Shown here: positions 1-7,245 of the stretch, one piece after another | Numbering within the stretch: position 1 is the stretch's first letter | Layout of the letters: every line of letters starts with the position of its first letter | Assembly: GCA_016929905.1 (NCBI GenBank) | Contig: JAFGHX010000131.1 | Span: 1 to 62,252 of the forward strand | Length of the DNA: 62,252 nucleotides | Direction of reading: 5' to 3' | Source: Kiritimatiellia bacterium | GTDB taxonomy: Bacteria > Verrucomicrobiota > Kiritimatiellia > JAFGHX01 | Program-made: the position numbers and the translations under genes | Notes under the pieces: model-generated | What the model was told of the DNA's origin: nothing | Database searches by the model: none | The model's input: the letters and a program-made list of their open reading frames with translations, nothing else

Positions 1-38
1 GGGAGGGGGCAAGACCGCTGCGGGTATTGCCCCCTCCC
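1..38. terminator. 12-bp perfect GC-rich hairpin at the window edge
   Basis: Positions 1-12 and 27-38 are perfect reverse complements (GGGAGGGGGCAA / TTGCCCCCTCCC) around a 14-base loop. No T-run follows on either strand, so it could be a GC-rich terminator for the leftward genes (it lies 170 bases beyond the stop of the 320-residue membrane protein) or the cut edge of a longer inverted repeat. It resembles the long hairpin at 4258-4300 in having a GGGAGGGG arm. Confidence 0.5.
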
Positions 39-102
39 GGGCGCCTTGCCCAGCCCCAAAACCGCCTCGGCTAACGTTAGTGTATTTACGCCGGGGAGCA
101 CT

Positions 103-144
103 AAGTGTCCAGCGTCGCGTGCTGGGTGTCAAGTGTGGAGTGGG
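103..144. repeat. Degenerate heptamer tandem repeat
   Basis: Six consecutive 7-bp units can be read here: AAGTGTC, CAGCGTC, GCGTGCT, GGGTGTC, AAGTGTG, GAGTGGG. The units are degenerate. The period is the same as in the heptamer loci at 24284, 42361, 49751 and 53911, so this is listed as a diverged member of that class. The rest of the 209 bases left of the first gene shows no gene. Confidence 0.45.
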
Positions 145-209
145 CGAGGTGAAAGCCGGAGCGGGGGCCGGAACGAAGGTTCGGGAGACACGGGCCAAGC
201 GGCGGCTGT

Positions 210-1172
210 TCATTTCGGGGCAAGGGCGGTGACCCCGGTGATGTCGAGCGCGAGGTTGAGCAGGAGCCCGAATACGACGAAGAGGATCGACATGCCCACA
301 CTGCAGCGGACAGGCGAGCGCGTGGCGAGACCGAGCGCCAGCGTTGAGGGGGGAATGATCAGTGCGCACAGGATGGAGGCGACGGCCTGCAGCCCGATGA
401 GCAGCCAGATTTCGATGGCACCGCCGATATCGCCGAATCCGCCGCGATAGCCGGCGTCGGTGAAATGGCGCATCACAGCCCGCGCGGCGAACATGTAGAG
501 CGCAGACAGCAGCAGCGCGATGCCAGCGGCGATCCCAAGACCAAGCAGTATGGGGTAGCCCATGTGGCCGGGTAGTGGGGGAGGAGTGGACCGGGATGTC
601 GCCGGCCGAAACGTCTGCGGCACCCGGCCGTCGCGTGGTGCGGCCCTCTTCTTCTTGCGGAATGACAGCACGGCGACCAGGCTGAGCGCTCCTGCGGACG
701 CGACGAGCAGCACGCCGATCACGATACCCCGCGCGCGCAGCGGGCCGGCGAGCGCAAACGCCAGCGGCGTGAGGAGGAACAGGACGGTCGGCAGAAGCGC
801 TGCTACCCCCGCGGAGAGACTGAGCCGGCGCCACGGCCAGGGCCGCGCCTGACCGGCTCTGAACACGTGTAGGCTGCAGACCACCCCGGTTATGAGCGAG
901 ACGGTCGTGCAGTACGCGACGATGACGCGGCCGGCCGCGGCGGCGCCGTGGCAATGCCCGCCGCTCAAGCCGCCGAGTACGGCCGCCGTACCGAGCAGGA
1001 CGGCGATTGCCGCGCAGAAGGTGACGCACGCGCCCGTGACGGCGACGGCCACCCTACGAAGAGCGCTTGTCGCCACGGGGTGGCGTTGGAGCACACGATG
1101 GCGGGCGCCGATACGGGCGAGCCCGATCGCGAGCACGGCAACGAGCGTGAGGATGAGCAGCCAGGCAAGCAT
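210..1172 (-). CDS. Polytopic membrane protein of unknown function (320 aa)
   Basis: The product begins with a membrane helix (MLAWLLILTLVAVLAIGLA) and has several further hydrophobic segments: around residues 40-70, 80-105, 118-140, 147-170, 208-232, 253-280 and 290-312. No catalytic motif or named family is recognised. The middle, about residues 172-205, is a basic/proline-rich cytoplasmic-looking linker. The start at 1172 has no visible Shine-Dalgarno sequence. It lies three bases after the stop of an 18-codon ORF (1176-1232) that has a strong one, so translation is probably coupled. Alternatively, a frame error could hide a longer N-terminus. It follows the heparinase-like gene on the same strand. 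Confidence 0.6.
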   Translation of the reverse strand: MLAWLLILTLVAVLAIGLARIGARHRVLQRHPVATSALRRVAVAVTGACVTFCAAIAVLLGTAAVLGGLSGGHCHGAAAAGRVIVAYCTTVSLITGVVCSLHVFRAGQARPWPWRRLSLSAGVAALLPTVLFLLTPLAFALAGPLRARGIVIGVLLVASAGALSLVAVLSFRKKKRAAPRDGRVPQTFRPATSRSTPPPLPGHMGYPILLGLGIAAGIALLLSALYMFAARAVMRHFTDAGYRGGFGDIGGAIEIWLLIGLQAVASILCALIIPPSTLALGLATRSPVRCSVGMSILFVVFGLLLNLALDITGVTALAPK

Positions 1173-1175
1173 GCG

Positions 1176-1232
1176 TCAGTCCGGGGGGAACCGTTCGAAG
1201 AACTCCTGGTACAGGCGCGGGTCGCCGCCCAT
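1176..1232 (-). CDS. 18-residue leader ORF upstream of the membrane protein
   Basis: This reads MGGDPRLYQEFFERFPPD then stop. AGGAGA lies seven bases before the ATG, whereas the larger ORF starting three bases after this stop has no ribosome site of its own. The likely role is translational coupling or a leader peptide. The peptide is amphipathic, acidic and aromatic. It could instead be the true N-terminus of the 320-residue protein separated by a frameshift; sequence alone cannot decide. Confidence 0.45.
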   Translation of the reverse strand: MGGDPRLYQEFFERFPPD

Positions 1233-1283
1233 GGATGGATCTCCTCTTCCGGCTTCGCGTGAACACGGGTCACACGTCGAAAA

Positions 1284-3203
1284 TCAAAGGTCGGAACGAC
1301 GACCGGCGGCTGCGGGCTCCCGACTTCCCGACCGCTTGACGGGCTGAAGCCGGTCGGTCAACGTGATGCGTCGCCGCCGGCCACGCCGGCGGAGGCTAAT
1401 GGTAATGCGCCCGTTCGCCTGTTTCAAGGCCAATTTGGCCGGGCCGACGCCGGGCGCCAGGAGCGTTGCCATGGTGATATCGGTGTACTGGCGGCTGCCT
1501 GTGCACCATCTGAGCATGGTGGCGGCAGGCGCACTGGGCGTGGTGGGCGCCGTGGTTGCCGTGTACAGGCCGGCCTCCACGGTGCAGGCGTAGGCGACGC
1601 GCAATTTCGCCCGCTCGCCGCGGAGCAGGGCGCCGTCGCGTGCCGGACGCACCTCGGCAAAGGTGTGCAGGCGCGATTCGCACCGGCCGGTGTGCGGGAG
1701 CCGGACGCGATCCACGACAAGGAAAGCGTGGTTGTCAAGCAGGAGGATGAGCCGCCCGCAGAACGTGGCCGCGACCCTGTCGCGACTGGCGCCCATGGCC
1801 GTTGTGGCCACGAGCCGGACACCGCGCGCGCGGCCGTGGCGGACGAGTTCGGTGCAGTCGAGCGCGGCGCCGTCGGTGACGCCGACGCCGTTGATGAGCA
1901 GGGTGTTCTTCCACATGGGCATCATCTCGGGCAACTCGTAGCGCCGCGCGGAGAAGGTGGTGTCCAGGTATTCGGCCGGACCGAGATTGACGACGAGCCG
2001 CTCGGAGCCGACCAGGCAGTGGAAGCTCATGAGGTCGCGGTGACTGTGCGGCACCCGGGTCGTGCCGCCGCGGATGGACATATAGAGGCGCGGCTGCGGC
2101 ATCCGGTCGGCGAGTACGGCCCAGTCCAGTCCCGTGTAGAGTGCCGCATAGGGTTCTGCGCGCGCCGCGCGCGCCGCACGCGCCTTGCGGAGCGGGACCC
2201 GCCTGCCCGGGTGCAGCGCCAGCCATTCGGCGGCGTCCGGCCAACCGTGCGCGCGAATGCCGTTCGCCTGCAGATGCGCATCGAGTTGGCCGCACACGTC
2301 GGTGTCGCCCAGGCGCACGGCCATGGCATAATGAACCGGCAACGGCGACCAGTGGTTCACGTCGCCGAAACTGCACGGCTGGCCGTGCGGGCAGAAATCG
2401 AACGGGAACCGCAGGGTCCGTCGCAACCCGCGCACCCGCAGCAGAGGATGGGGCCGTCCGGTACTGTTCTCGTGACTGAGCAGATACATGAAGGCGTAGC
2501 GCATGCCGTAGTTCCAGTAGCCGATCCCCTCCGGCCACCCGCCGGCGGTTGAATCGAGGTGCCTCACGAACGGGGCAATGGACTGCTCGGCCCGTTTCAG
2601 CAGCTCGGGCGCTTCAGGCGCGTCTTCGTACAAGGCCAGGGCCAGCATCCCCAGCCCGCCCGCACAGACACTGTTCCAGTTGCTGTCCGGGCGGCCGAAC
2701 CACCAGGCGCCGCCCGGTTTCGCGTGCTTGAGCCCGGCTCGCAACGCGTGTCGTCTGGCGACACGCAGAAAGAGTGCCCGCTCGGCTCTGGACAGGCCGG
2801 CGTGCAGCCAGTCATAGGCGATCCCGAGCGTCGCGCTGTTCTCGCCGTAACTCAGATCGAAGATCGCGTCCGGCTTTGAACGGCCCGCGCGCCAGGCGAT
2901 CCAGGACCAGTACTCCCAGCCGCCTATCTGTTCCACACAGCGCAGCACGGCGGCGCGACAGCGGGCGTCGCCGGTTCGGCTCCATCGTGCGAGCAGGGTG
3001 ACGACGCGAGTCTGCATCTCGCGCGCACGAATGAGCAGTTCGTTGTGCACCCCGCGCGGGTAACGCAACGGGGGCAGCTTTGCGTAGCGGGCGGCGTCCC
3101 GCGCGACTTGCCGGGCCGCCTGGCGGAGGAAGGGGAGGCGCGGGTCCCGCGCCAGGCGCTCCGGCGTATCCTGCGCCAGGTACAAGCGCGGATGCGGTCG
3201 CAT
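1284..3203 (-). CDS. Heparinase II/III-like protein
   Basis: The 639-residue product has the two parts of the heparinase II/III family: an N-terminal alpha/alpha toroid (about residues 1-345) and a C-terminal beta-sandwich (about 350-620). Family hallmarks visible are SNWN at 174-177 followed by a Gly-rich helix, WPEGIGYWNYG at 223-233, and HSHRD at 386-390 followed by a beta segment and the NTLLING stretch near 433-439. Such enzymes cleave uronic-acid-containing polysaccharides by beta-elimination. Unlike most characterised members, no signal peptide is seen, so it may act in the cytoplasm on imported oligosaccharides, or the start may lie elsewhere. The C-terminus is very Arg-rich. Exact substrate cannot be read from sequence. 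Confidence 0.82.
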   Translation of the reverse strand: MRPHPRLYLAQDTPERLARDPRLPFLRQAARQVARDAARYAKLPPLRYPRGVHNELLIRAREMQTRVVTLLARWSRTGDARCRAAVLRCVEQIGGWEYWSWIAWRAGRSKPDAIFDLSYGENSATLGIAYDWLHAGLSRAERALFLRVARRHALRAGLKHAKPGGAWWFGRPDSNWNSVCAGGLGMLALALYEDAPEAPELLKRAEQSIAPFVRHLDSTAGGWPEGIGYWNYGMRYAFMYLLSHENSTGRPHPLLRVRGLRRTLRFPFDFCPHGQPCSFGDVNHWSPLPVHYAMAVRLGDTDVCGQLDAHLQANGIRAHGWPDAAEWLALHPGRRVPLRKARAARAARAEPYAALYTGLDWAVLADRMPQPRLYMSIRGGTTRVPHSHRDLMSFHCLVGSERLVVNLGPAEYLDTTFSARRYELPEMMPMWKNTLLINGVGVTDGAALDCTELVRHGRARGVRLVATTAMGASRDRVAATFCGRLILLLDNHAFLVVDRVRLPHTGRCESRLHTFAEVRPARDGALLRGERAKLRVAYACTVEAGLYTATTAPTTPSAPAATMLRWCTGSRQYTDITMATLLAPGVGPAKLALKQANGRITISLRRRGRRRRITLTDRLQPVKRSGSREPAAAGRRSDL

Positions 3204-3246
3204 GGTGTGGTCAGTCTCCGGGATTTCCAGGCCGATTCCCGATTTC

Positions 3247-3312
3247 GGACGCGAGCCGGTCCCTTCCGGCCCGCGTCCGGCGTTCCCGAGTCAACGTTGA
3301 CCCGGCGTCAAC
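3247..3312 (-). promoter_or_regulatory. Operator-like GTTGAC palindromes and hairpin upstream of the heparinase gene
   Basis: Position 3290-3301 is a perfect 12-bp palindrome (GTCAACGTTGAC), followed five bases later by another GTCAAC (3307-3312). This gives three half-sites in alternating orientation. Between these and the heparinase start is a 13-bp stem with one mismatch (3247-3259 with 3266-3278). No convincing -10 box was found. The arrangement suggests a repressor or activator site for the heparinase gene, or processing of its 5' leader. Confidence 0.4.
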
Positions 3313-3325
3313 AGCTTGTCGCGGC

Positions 3326-4123
3326 CTACATGTTCACATTCAGCCCAACAAGCTTCCACGCGGGATGTTCGTAACCGAATTTGAGTTTGAAGCGGACCTG
3401 GTTCGGTTTTGTGGTGAAGTAGCCTTCCAGGACCAGGAAGCCGTCAGCGTTCAGAGCGGGCGGCGAGCTGAACACCGGAGTTTGTCCCTCTGCAATGGAG
3501 AGATCGATTCGGTTGTCTACAAACGTCTTGAACGCGTCCCGCAGTTCGCCGGCGTTCGTCTGGCTCTGCCACAACTTCGAGACGCCGTTGAACAGGAGCG
3601 AGAAGTCGTCCTTGTTGACGGACTCCGCCAGGAGCAGAACGGCCGATTCGGCCAGCTTGTTGAGCGCGGCCTCGTCCGGCATCTTCTGGGTGGCGGCCTC
3701 ATCTCCCTCGCCGGTCTGTATGCCGGCCGCTTCCTTGTCGATCCGCAGAATCTTCCAGGTTTCGCCCTCTTTCACGAGCGTGACGACCAGCGGGATCTGA
3801 CCGCCGTCCTTGGTTTTGGCCTTCCCCTTGAGTTTGCCCTGGTCGTTCTCAATGGATCGCGAATGCCAGGCGGCGCTTTCGTAGCCGGCGAGTGACGACG
3901 TCTGCAGAAACGCTTCGAACTGCTCCTCGGACGTCGAGGCCTGGAACTCCTTGGCCGTGGCGGCATAGGCTTCCTTCGTCTTGCCGGCCTGCACCAGAGC
4001 GAAGAACCGGTCGGTCGCCTTCACGATATCCTTGGTGAGGACGAATCCGAGCACGCCCCCGATGATTCCGATCACGATGACCACGCCGAGACATCCGAGA
4101 CAACCGAAAGCGAACTTCTTCAT
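3326..4123 (-). CDS. Membrane-anchored DUF4864-like protein (265 aa)
   Basis: Start chosen at 4123 because AAGGAGG lies just upstream and the open frame beyond it is not protein-like. The N-terminus carries one membrane helix (about residues 7-30) with two GC(L)GC-like cysteines, so it is an uncleaved anchor or signal. The rest is exported and contains two copies of an NTF2-like, stress-response-type fold by appearance: residues 35-130 (DRFFALVQAGKTKEAYAATA...) and 155-262. The first half resembles DUF4864. Function is unknown. A possible promoter lies 60-90 bases upstream (4185-4213). Confidence 0.65.
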   Translation of the reverse strand: MKKFAFGCLGCLGVVIVIGIIGGVLGFVLTKDIVKATDRFFALVQAGKTKEAYAATAKEFQASTSEEQFEAFLQTSSLAGYESAAWHSRSIENDQGKLKGKAKTKDGGQIPLVVTLVKEGETWKILRIDKEAAGIQTGEGDEAATQKMPDEAALNKLAESAVLLLAESVNKDDFSLLFNGVSKLWQSQTNAGELRDAFKTFVDNRIDLSIAEGQTPVFSSPPALNADGFLVLEGYFTTKPNQVRFKLKFGYEHPAWKLVGLNVNM

Positions 4124-4184
4124 GTTTTCCTCCTTCTCCGGCCCTTCTGCGGGCTGGCCGCTTTTCGGGACACTCTGGGGAATC

Positions 4185-4213
4185 AGCCTAGTCCACTCGG
4201 CGCCCTTTGTCGA
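4185..4213 (-). promoter_or_regulatory. Candidate sigma70 promoter for the DUF4864-like gene
   Basis: Read on the minus strand: TCGACA, a 17-base spacer, then TAGGCT. The -35 box matches five of six consensus bases and the -10 box three of six. It lies about 62 bases upstream of the start codon at 4123. Confidence 0.35.
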
Positions 4214-4257
4214 CAGCAAAACACCATCCCCGTCGCCCGGCGCGCGGCGCGCGCCAC

Positions 4258-4300
4258 AGGATGGGAGGGGACCCGGCTCTGCCGGGTCCCCTCCCATCCT
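4258..4300 (-). terminator. 20-bp perfect hairpin overlapping the stop of the FG-GAP gene
   Basis: Positions 4258-4277 and 4281-4300 are perfect reverse complements with a three-base loop. The hairpin overlaps the TAG stop of the leftward FG-GAP gene at 4299-4301 and closes the MFS-FAD-SMP30-FG-GAP operon. There is no U-tract, so it may act as a transcript-end stabiliser or a non-canonical terminator. Confidence 0.6.
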
Positions 4301-6254
4301 ACAGGTAGAACCCGCCGTAGTTGTTCCAGTTGGTGAGATTCCGCGGCGGGATCGGCTCGGGACTGGCGGGGACCTGTTCCGGGCCGTAGATCTGGACGAT
4401 ATCGCCCCGGCGCAGGCAAAGCTCATCGACGCCGTCACCGTTCAGATCGCAGGCGGCGGGATGAACGCCTCCGCCGCGGGGCAGGTCGACGACGGGTTCG
4501 AAGTTGCCGTCCGCGAGACAGCCGGCGAAGTGGAGCAAAACGCTCCCGTCTCCGAGCCAGTTGACGGGCGCGACGCTTCCGGCGGCGATTTCACGGGTGA
4601 GCAGCGGGGCGCCTTCGCAGTCGAACAGATTCAGGATGTCGAAGTTGCCCCAGGCGGTACGCACGGCGAACTGGCGGCCGGGCAGATCGGGGCGGAACCG
4701 GCCTGCGCCGAGCGCCTGGGCGTGTCCGACGCGGTGGTGGGCGCGCACGGTCCCGTCGGTATCGAGGAGCACGAAGCCCAGGTCGCTGGCGGCCATCGCG
4801 ATCTGAACCGGGGCGCCCGCCGGGCCGAAGCTTTCGATCAGGACGGAGTCGAGGTGTTCACTGCCCGGATACCCGTTGTAGTAGGGTTCAGCGCCCGGCA
4901 CGGTCCACAAGGGGCGCGCGTCGGCAGCGAGCAGCGTGTAGCCGGCCATCACTTCATCCTTGCCGTCGCCGTTCACGTCGCGTGCGCGCGGATAGTGGCC
5001 GGTGTTCAGGTGGCAGTGCCAGAGCGGTTCGAGTTCGGAGGTGTATGCCCACAGGTTGCGATAGCGATCCTTAAGGATGAGGTCCTGGGCCGTGGGCAGC
5101 CCGCGCAGGTTGCAGACCAGGATGCTGTCCCCGACGGTGCGCTCGTAGTGGTCTTCCCGGCCCTTGTAGGCGCGGGGGGTGGGCGCTCGTCTCTTGACTT
5201 CGCCGGAGGCGCCGTCGATGACGAGTATCTCGAAATCGCGGGTCACGAGGATCTCCGTACGGCCGTCGGCGTCGATATCGGCGGTGTTGAACGCGAAACC
5301 GCCATGCACCCCGAACTCGCCCCGCAACGATTCGCCGAGAGTCCAGAGCGTCTTGCCCGACCCGTCGACGACCGTCATCCGCGCGAGGCGGATGTAGTCC
5401 AGTCTCGGGACCGCGACCTCGCATGCGACCACTTCGAGCCGGCCGTCGTCGTTCACGTCGCGCATGTGCACCACCGTGGTGTCGGGCGGCAGCGGCACTT
5501 CGTGCAGCAGCTTCGGGGCGGGCAGCGACCGGCGTCCAGCCGCCTGCCGTTCAGTGCGGCGCCGGGCCCGGGCCTCGAGCCGGGCAGCCTCAGATTCCGT
5601 GGCATAAACGCGTACGTTCGCGAAGCGGCCGGGCCCTTCGGTTCGGAGCGCGATTGGGCCCCGCGGCCATGCGTCGTCTTCGACGGAGATGACGGACTCT
5701 CCGTCGACCGCCACGTCGATTCGCGCGCCGTCGCACGTCACGCGCAGGTCGTACGCCCGGTCCCGCGCGAGGGTCAGACCCACAGATTCGCCGAGCACGA
5801 TGTGCGCATTCTGATCGCGGCGGATCAGCCGAGCCGGGTGCCCGGCTTCGAGACACAGCCAGTAGTTGCAGCGGCTGGTATGATAGCGCACGATCGGACC
5901 GACCGGCCCGTCGCTGACGGCCGCCGTCAGTTCCAGCACGTAGTCCTCCCAGTCCGAATCGCCGGCCATGAAGACGACGTTGAAGAACGGCTCCGGCTGC
6001 TCCAACCAGCGCTGCCCGTCGCGTTCAACCAGGCGCCATGGCAGGGGACATTCGCGGCGGCTCTTGATGCGCGCGCTGCGCCACGAGTAGTGAAGCGTCG
6101 TCTGCCGCCACGGGCCGAGTTGCTCCTGGCCGGCCCGTTTCGCGCCCGACTCCCGCGCGACCCCGCGCAAGTATTCGGTGTCCATGCGTTCGGTGAGGGG
6201 ATAAGCGGAGAAGTCGTCCGAGAAGAGTATCCGTTCTTGCGAGTTTGTCGTCAT
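4299..6254 (-). CDS. FG-GAP/VCBS repeat protein with N-terminal jelly-roll domain (651 aa)
   Basis: Start at 6254 gives a 4-base ATGA overlap with the SMP-30 gene upstream. Residues 1-215 look like a concanavalin/LamG-type jelly roll of the DUF1080 (3-keto-disaccharide hydrolase) kind. Then come FG-GAP-like calcium loops: DVNDDGRLE, DIDADGRTE, DVNGDGKDE and DLNGDGVDE, each followed by a hydrophobic beta strand, consistent with a beta-propeller like those of polysaccharide lyases or integrin-like proteins. No signal peptide is seen, which is odd for this architecture. The operon setting suggests a role in carbohydrate recognition or processing. Enzymatic activity is not demonstrable from sequence. 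Confidence 0.65.
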   Translation of the reverse strand: MTTNSQERILFSDDFSAYPLTERMDTEYLRGVARESGAKRAGQEQLGPWRQTTLHYSWRSARIKSRRECPLPWRLVERDGQRWLEQPEPFFNVVFMAGDSDWEDYVLELTAAVSDGPVGPIVRYHTSRCNYWLCLEAGHPARLIRRDQNAHIVLGESVGLTLARDRAYDLRVTCDGARIDVAVDGESVISVEDDAWPRGPIALRTEGPGRFANVRVYATESEAARLEARARRRTERQAAGRRSLPAPKLLHEVPLPPDTTVVHMRDVNDDGRLEVVACEVAVPRLDYIRLARMTVVDGSGKTLWTLGESLRGEFGVHGGFAFNTADIDADGRTEILVTRDFEILVIDGASGEVKRRAPTPRAYKGREDHYERTVGDSILVCNLRGLPTAQDLILKDRYRNLWAYTSELEPLWHCHLNTGHYPRARDVNGDGKDEVMAGYTLLAADARPLWTVPGAEPYYNGYPGSEHLDSVLIESFGPAGAPVQIAMAASDLGFVLLDTDGTVRAHHRVGHAQALGAGRFRPDLPGRQFAVRTAWGNFDILNLFDCEGAPLLTREIAAGSVAPVNWLGDGSVLLHFAGCLADGNFEPVVDLPRGGGVHPAACDLNGDGVDELCLRRGDIVQIYGPEQVPASPEPIPPRNLTNWNNYGGFYL

Positions 6255-7216
6255 TCTGCCGTCCTCCTGCGGACATAGCTGTCGGTGACGTTCAGCGTGA
6301 TGGCGTAGAGCGACCGGCGCGCGGTAATGAAGAGCGTGCTGCCCGTTGCGCCGCCGAAGCACAGGTTCGCCGGCGTTTCGGGCACCCGGATCTTCCCGAT
6401 CAGCTTGCCGTCGGGTGCGTAGATATGGATGCCGTCTCCCGCGGAGGAGAAGACGCGGCCGTCGGAATCGCACCGTATGCCGTCCGGTGCGCCGGTCTCG
6501 ATCGTGCAGAACACGCGCCCGTTGCCGAGCACGCCGCCGTGCCCGACATCGAACAGGCGGATGTGCCGCGGTTTGCCCGAATCGGCAATGTAGAGCCGCT
6601 TCTCGTCGGGGGAGAAACACAGGCCGTTCGGCCGGTCGAAGTCGTCGGCGGCCACGCGAAGCGTTTCGTCGAAAGGGTCCAGCCTGAAGACGTAATTGCC
6701 GGCCAGTTCTTTGCCGCGATTCTTGAGGCCGTATGGCGGATCGGTGAACCAGATGGTGGCGTCGGATTTGACGGCAATGTCGTTCGGCGAATTGAGCCGG
6801 TTGCCCTGAAAGCGATCCGCGAGTGTGGTGACGGTGCCGTTCTCTTCCGTCCGCGTGACCGACCGCGAGAGGTGTTCGCACGTCAGCAGCCGTCCCTGCA
6901 GATCCAGAATGTTGCCGTTCGCCTGCCGGCTCGGCTTGCGGAACGTTGCCAGCCCGTCCTCGGTTGTCCATTTCTTGATCTCGTCCGCGGGGATATCGCT
7001 GAAGAGGAGGAACCCGCCTGCGCGGGCGACCCAGACCGGCCCTTCGACAAATTGCATGCCGTCCGCCAGCTTTCGGAGGGTGGCGCCGGCCGGGACGATC
7101 TTGTGGAATTCGGCCGGATCACGCACGACGAACGGCTCGCTCTCCTCGGCCGCGAGCGGGGCCGCCGCGAATGCTGTCACGATGGCCGTGAGGATCCAGT
7201 GCTTCCATTCATCCAT
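6251..7216 (-). CDS. SMP-30/gluconolactonase-family protein
   Basis: The 321-residue product has a signal peptide (about residues 1-23, ending ...AAPLAAEE) and a six-bladed propeller. Family metal-site segments are visible: EGPVW (Glu 58), NSPNDIAV (Asn), FTDPPYG, PNGLCFSPDE and PDGIRCD (Asp). Relatives hydrolyse sugar lactones such as gluconolactone with a divalent metal. It is predicted to be periplasmic. It starts 29 bases after the FAD oxidoreductase stop and overlaps the next gene by four bases, so it sits in the middle of the MFS-FAD-SMP30-FG-GAP operon. The lactone or aldonate product may be handled by the transporter, which is inference. Confidence 0.85.
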   Translation of the reverse strand: MDEWKHWILTAIVTAFAAAPLAAEESEPFVVRDPAEFHKIVPAGATLRKLADGMQFVEGPVWVARAGGFLLFSDIPADEIKKWTTEDGLATFRKPSRQANGNILDLQGRLLTCEHLSRSVTRTEENGTVTTLADRFQGNRLNSPNDIAVKSDATIWFTDPPYGLKNRGKELAGNYVFRLDPFDETLRVAADDFDRPNGLCFSPDEKRLYIADSGKPRHIRLFDVGHGGVLGNGRVFCTIETGAPDGIRCDSDGRVFSSAGDGIHIYAPDGKLIGKIRVPETPANLCFGGATGSTLFITARRSLYAITLNVTDSYVRRRTAE

Positions 7217-7245
7217 ATCATCCAGCCTTTCGCTTGCTTGGTGCG

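Noticed and set aside
3981..6278. A 765-residue plus-strand frame opposite the FG-GAP gene
   Set aside because: Shadow of the minus-strand genes; no start signal or recognisable domain, while the minus strand reads as a Ca-loop protein.
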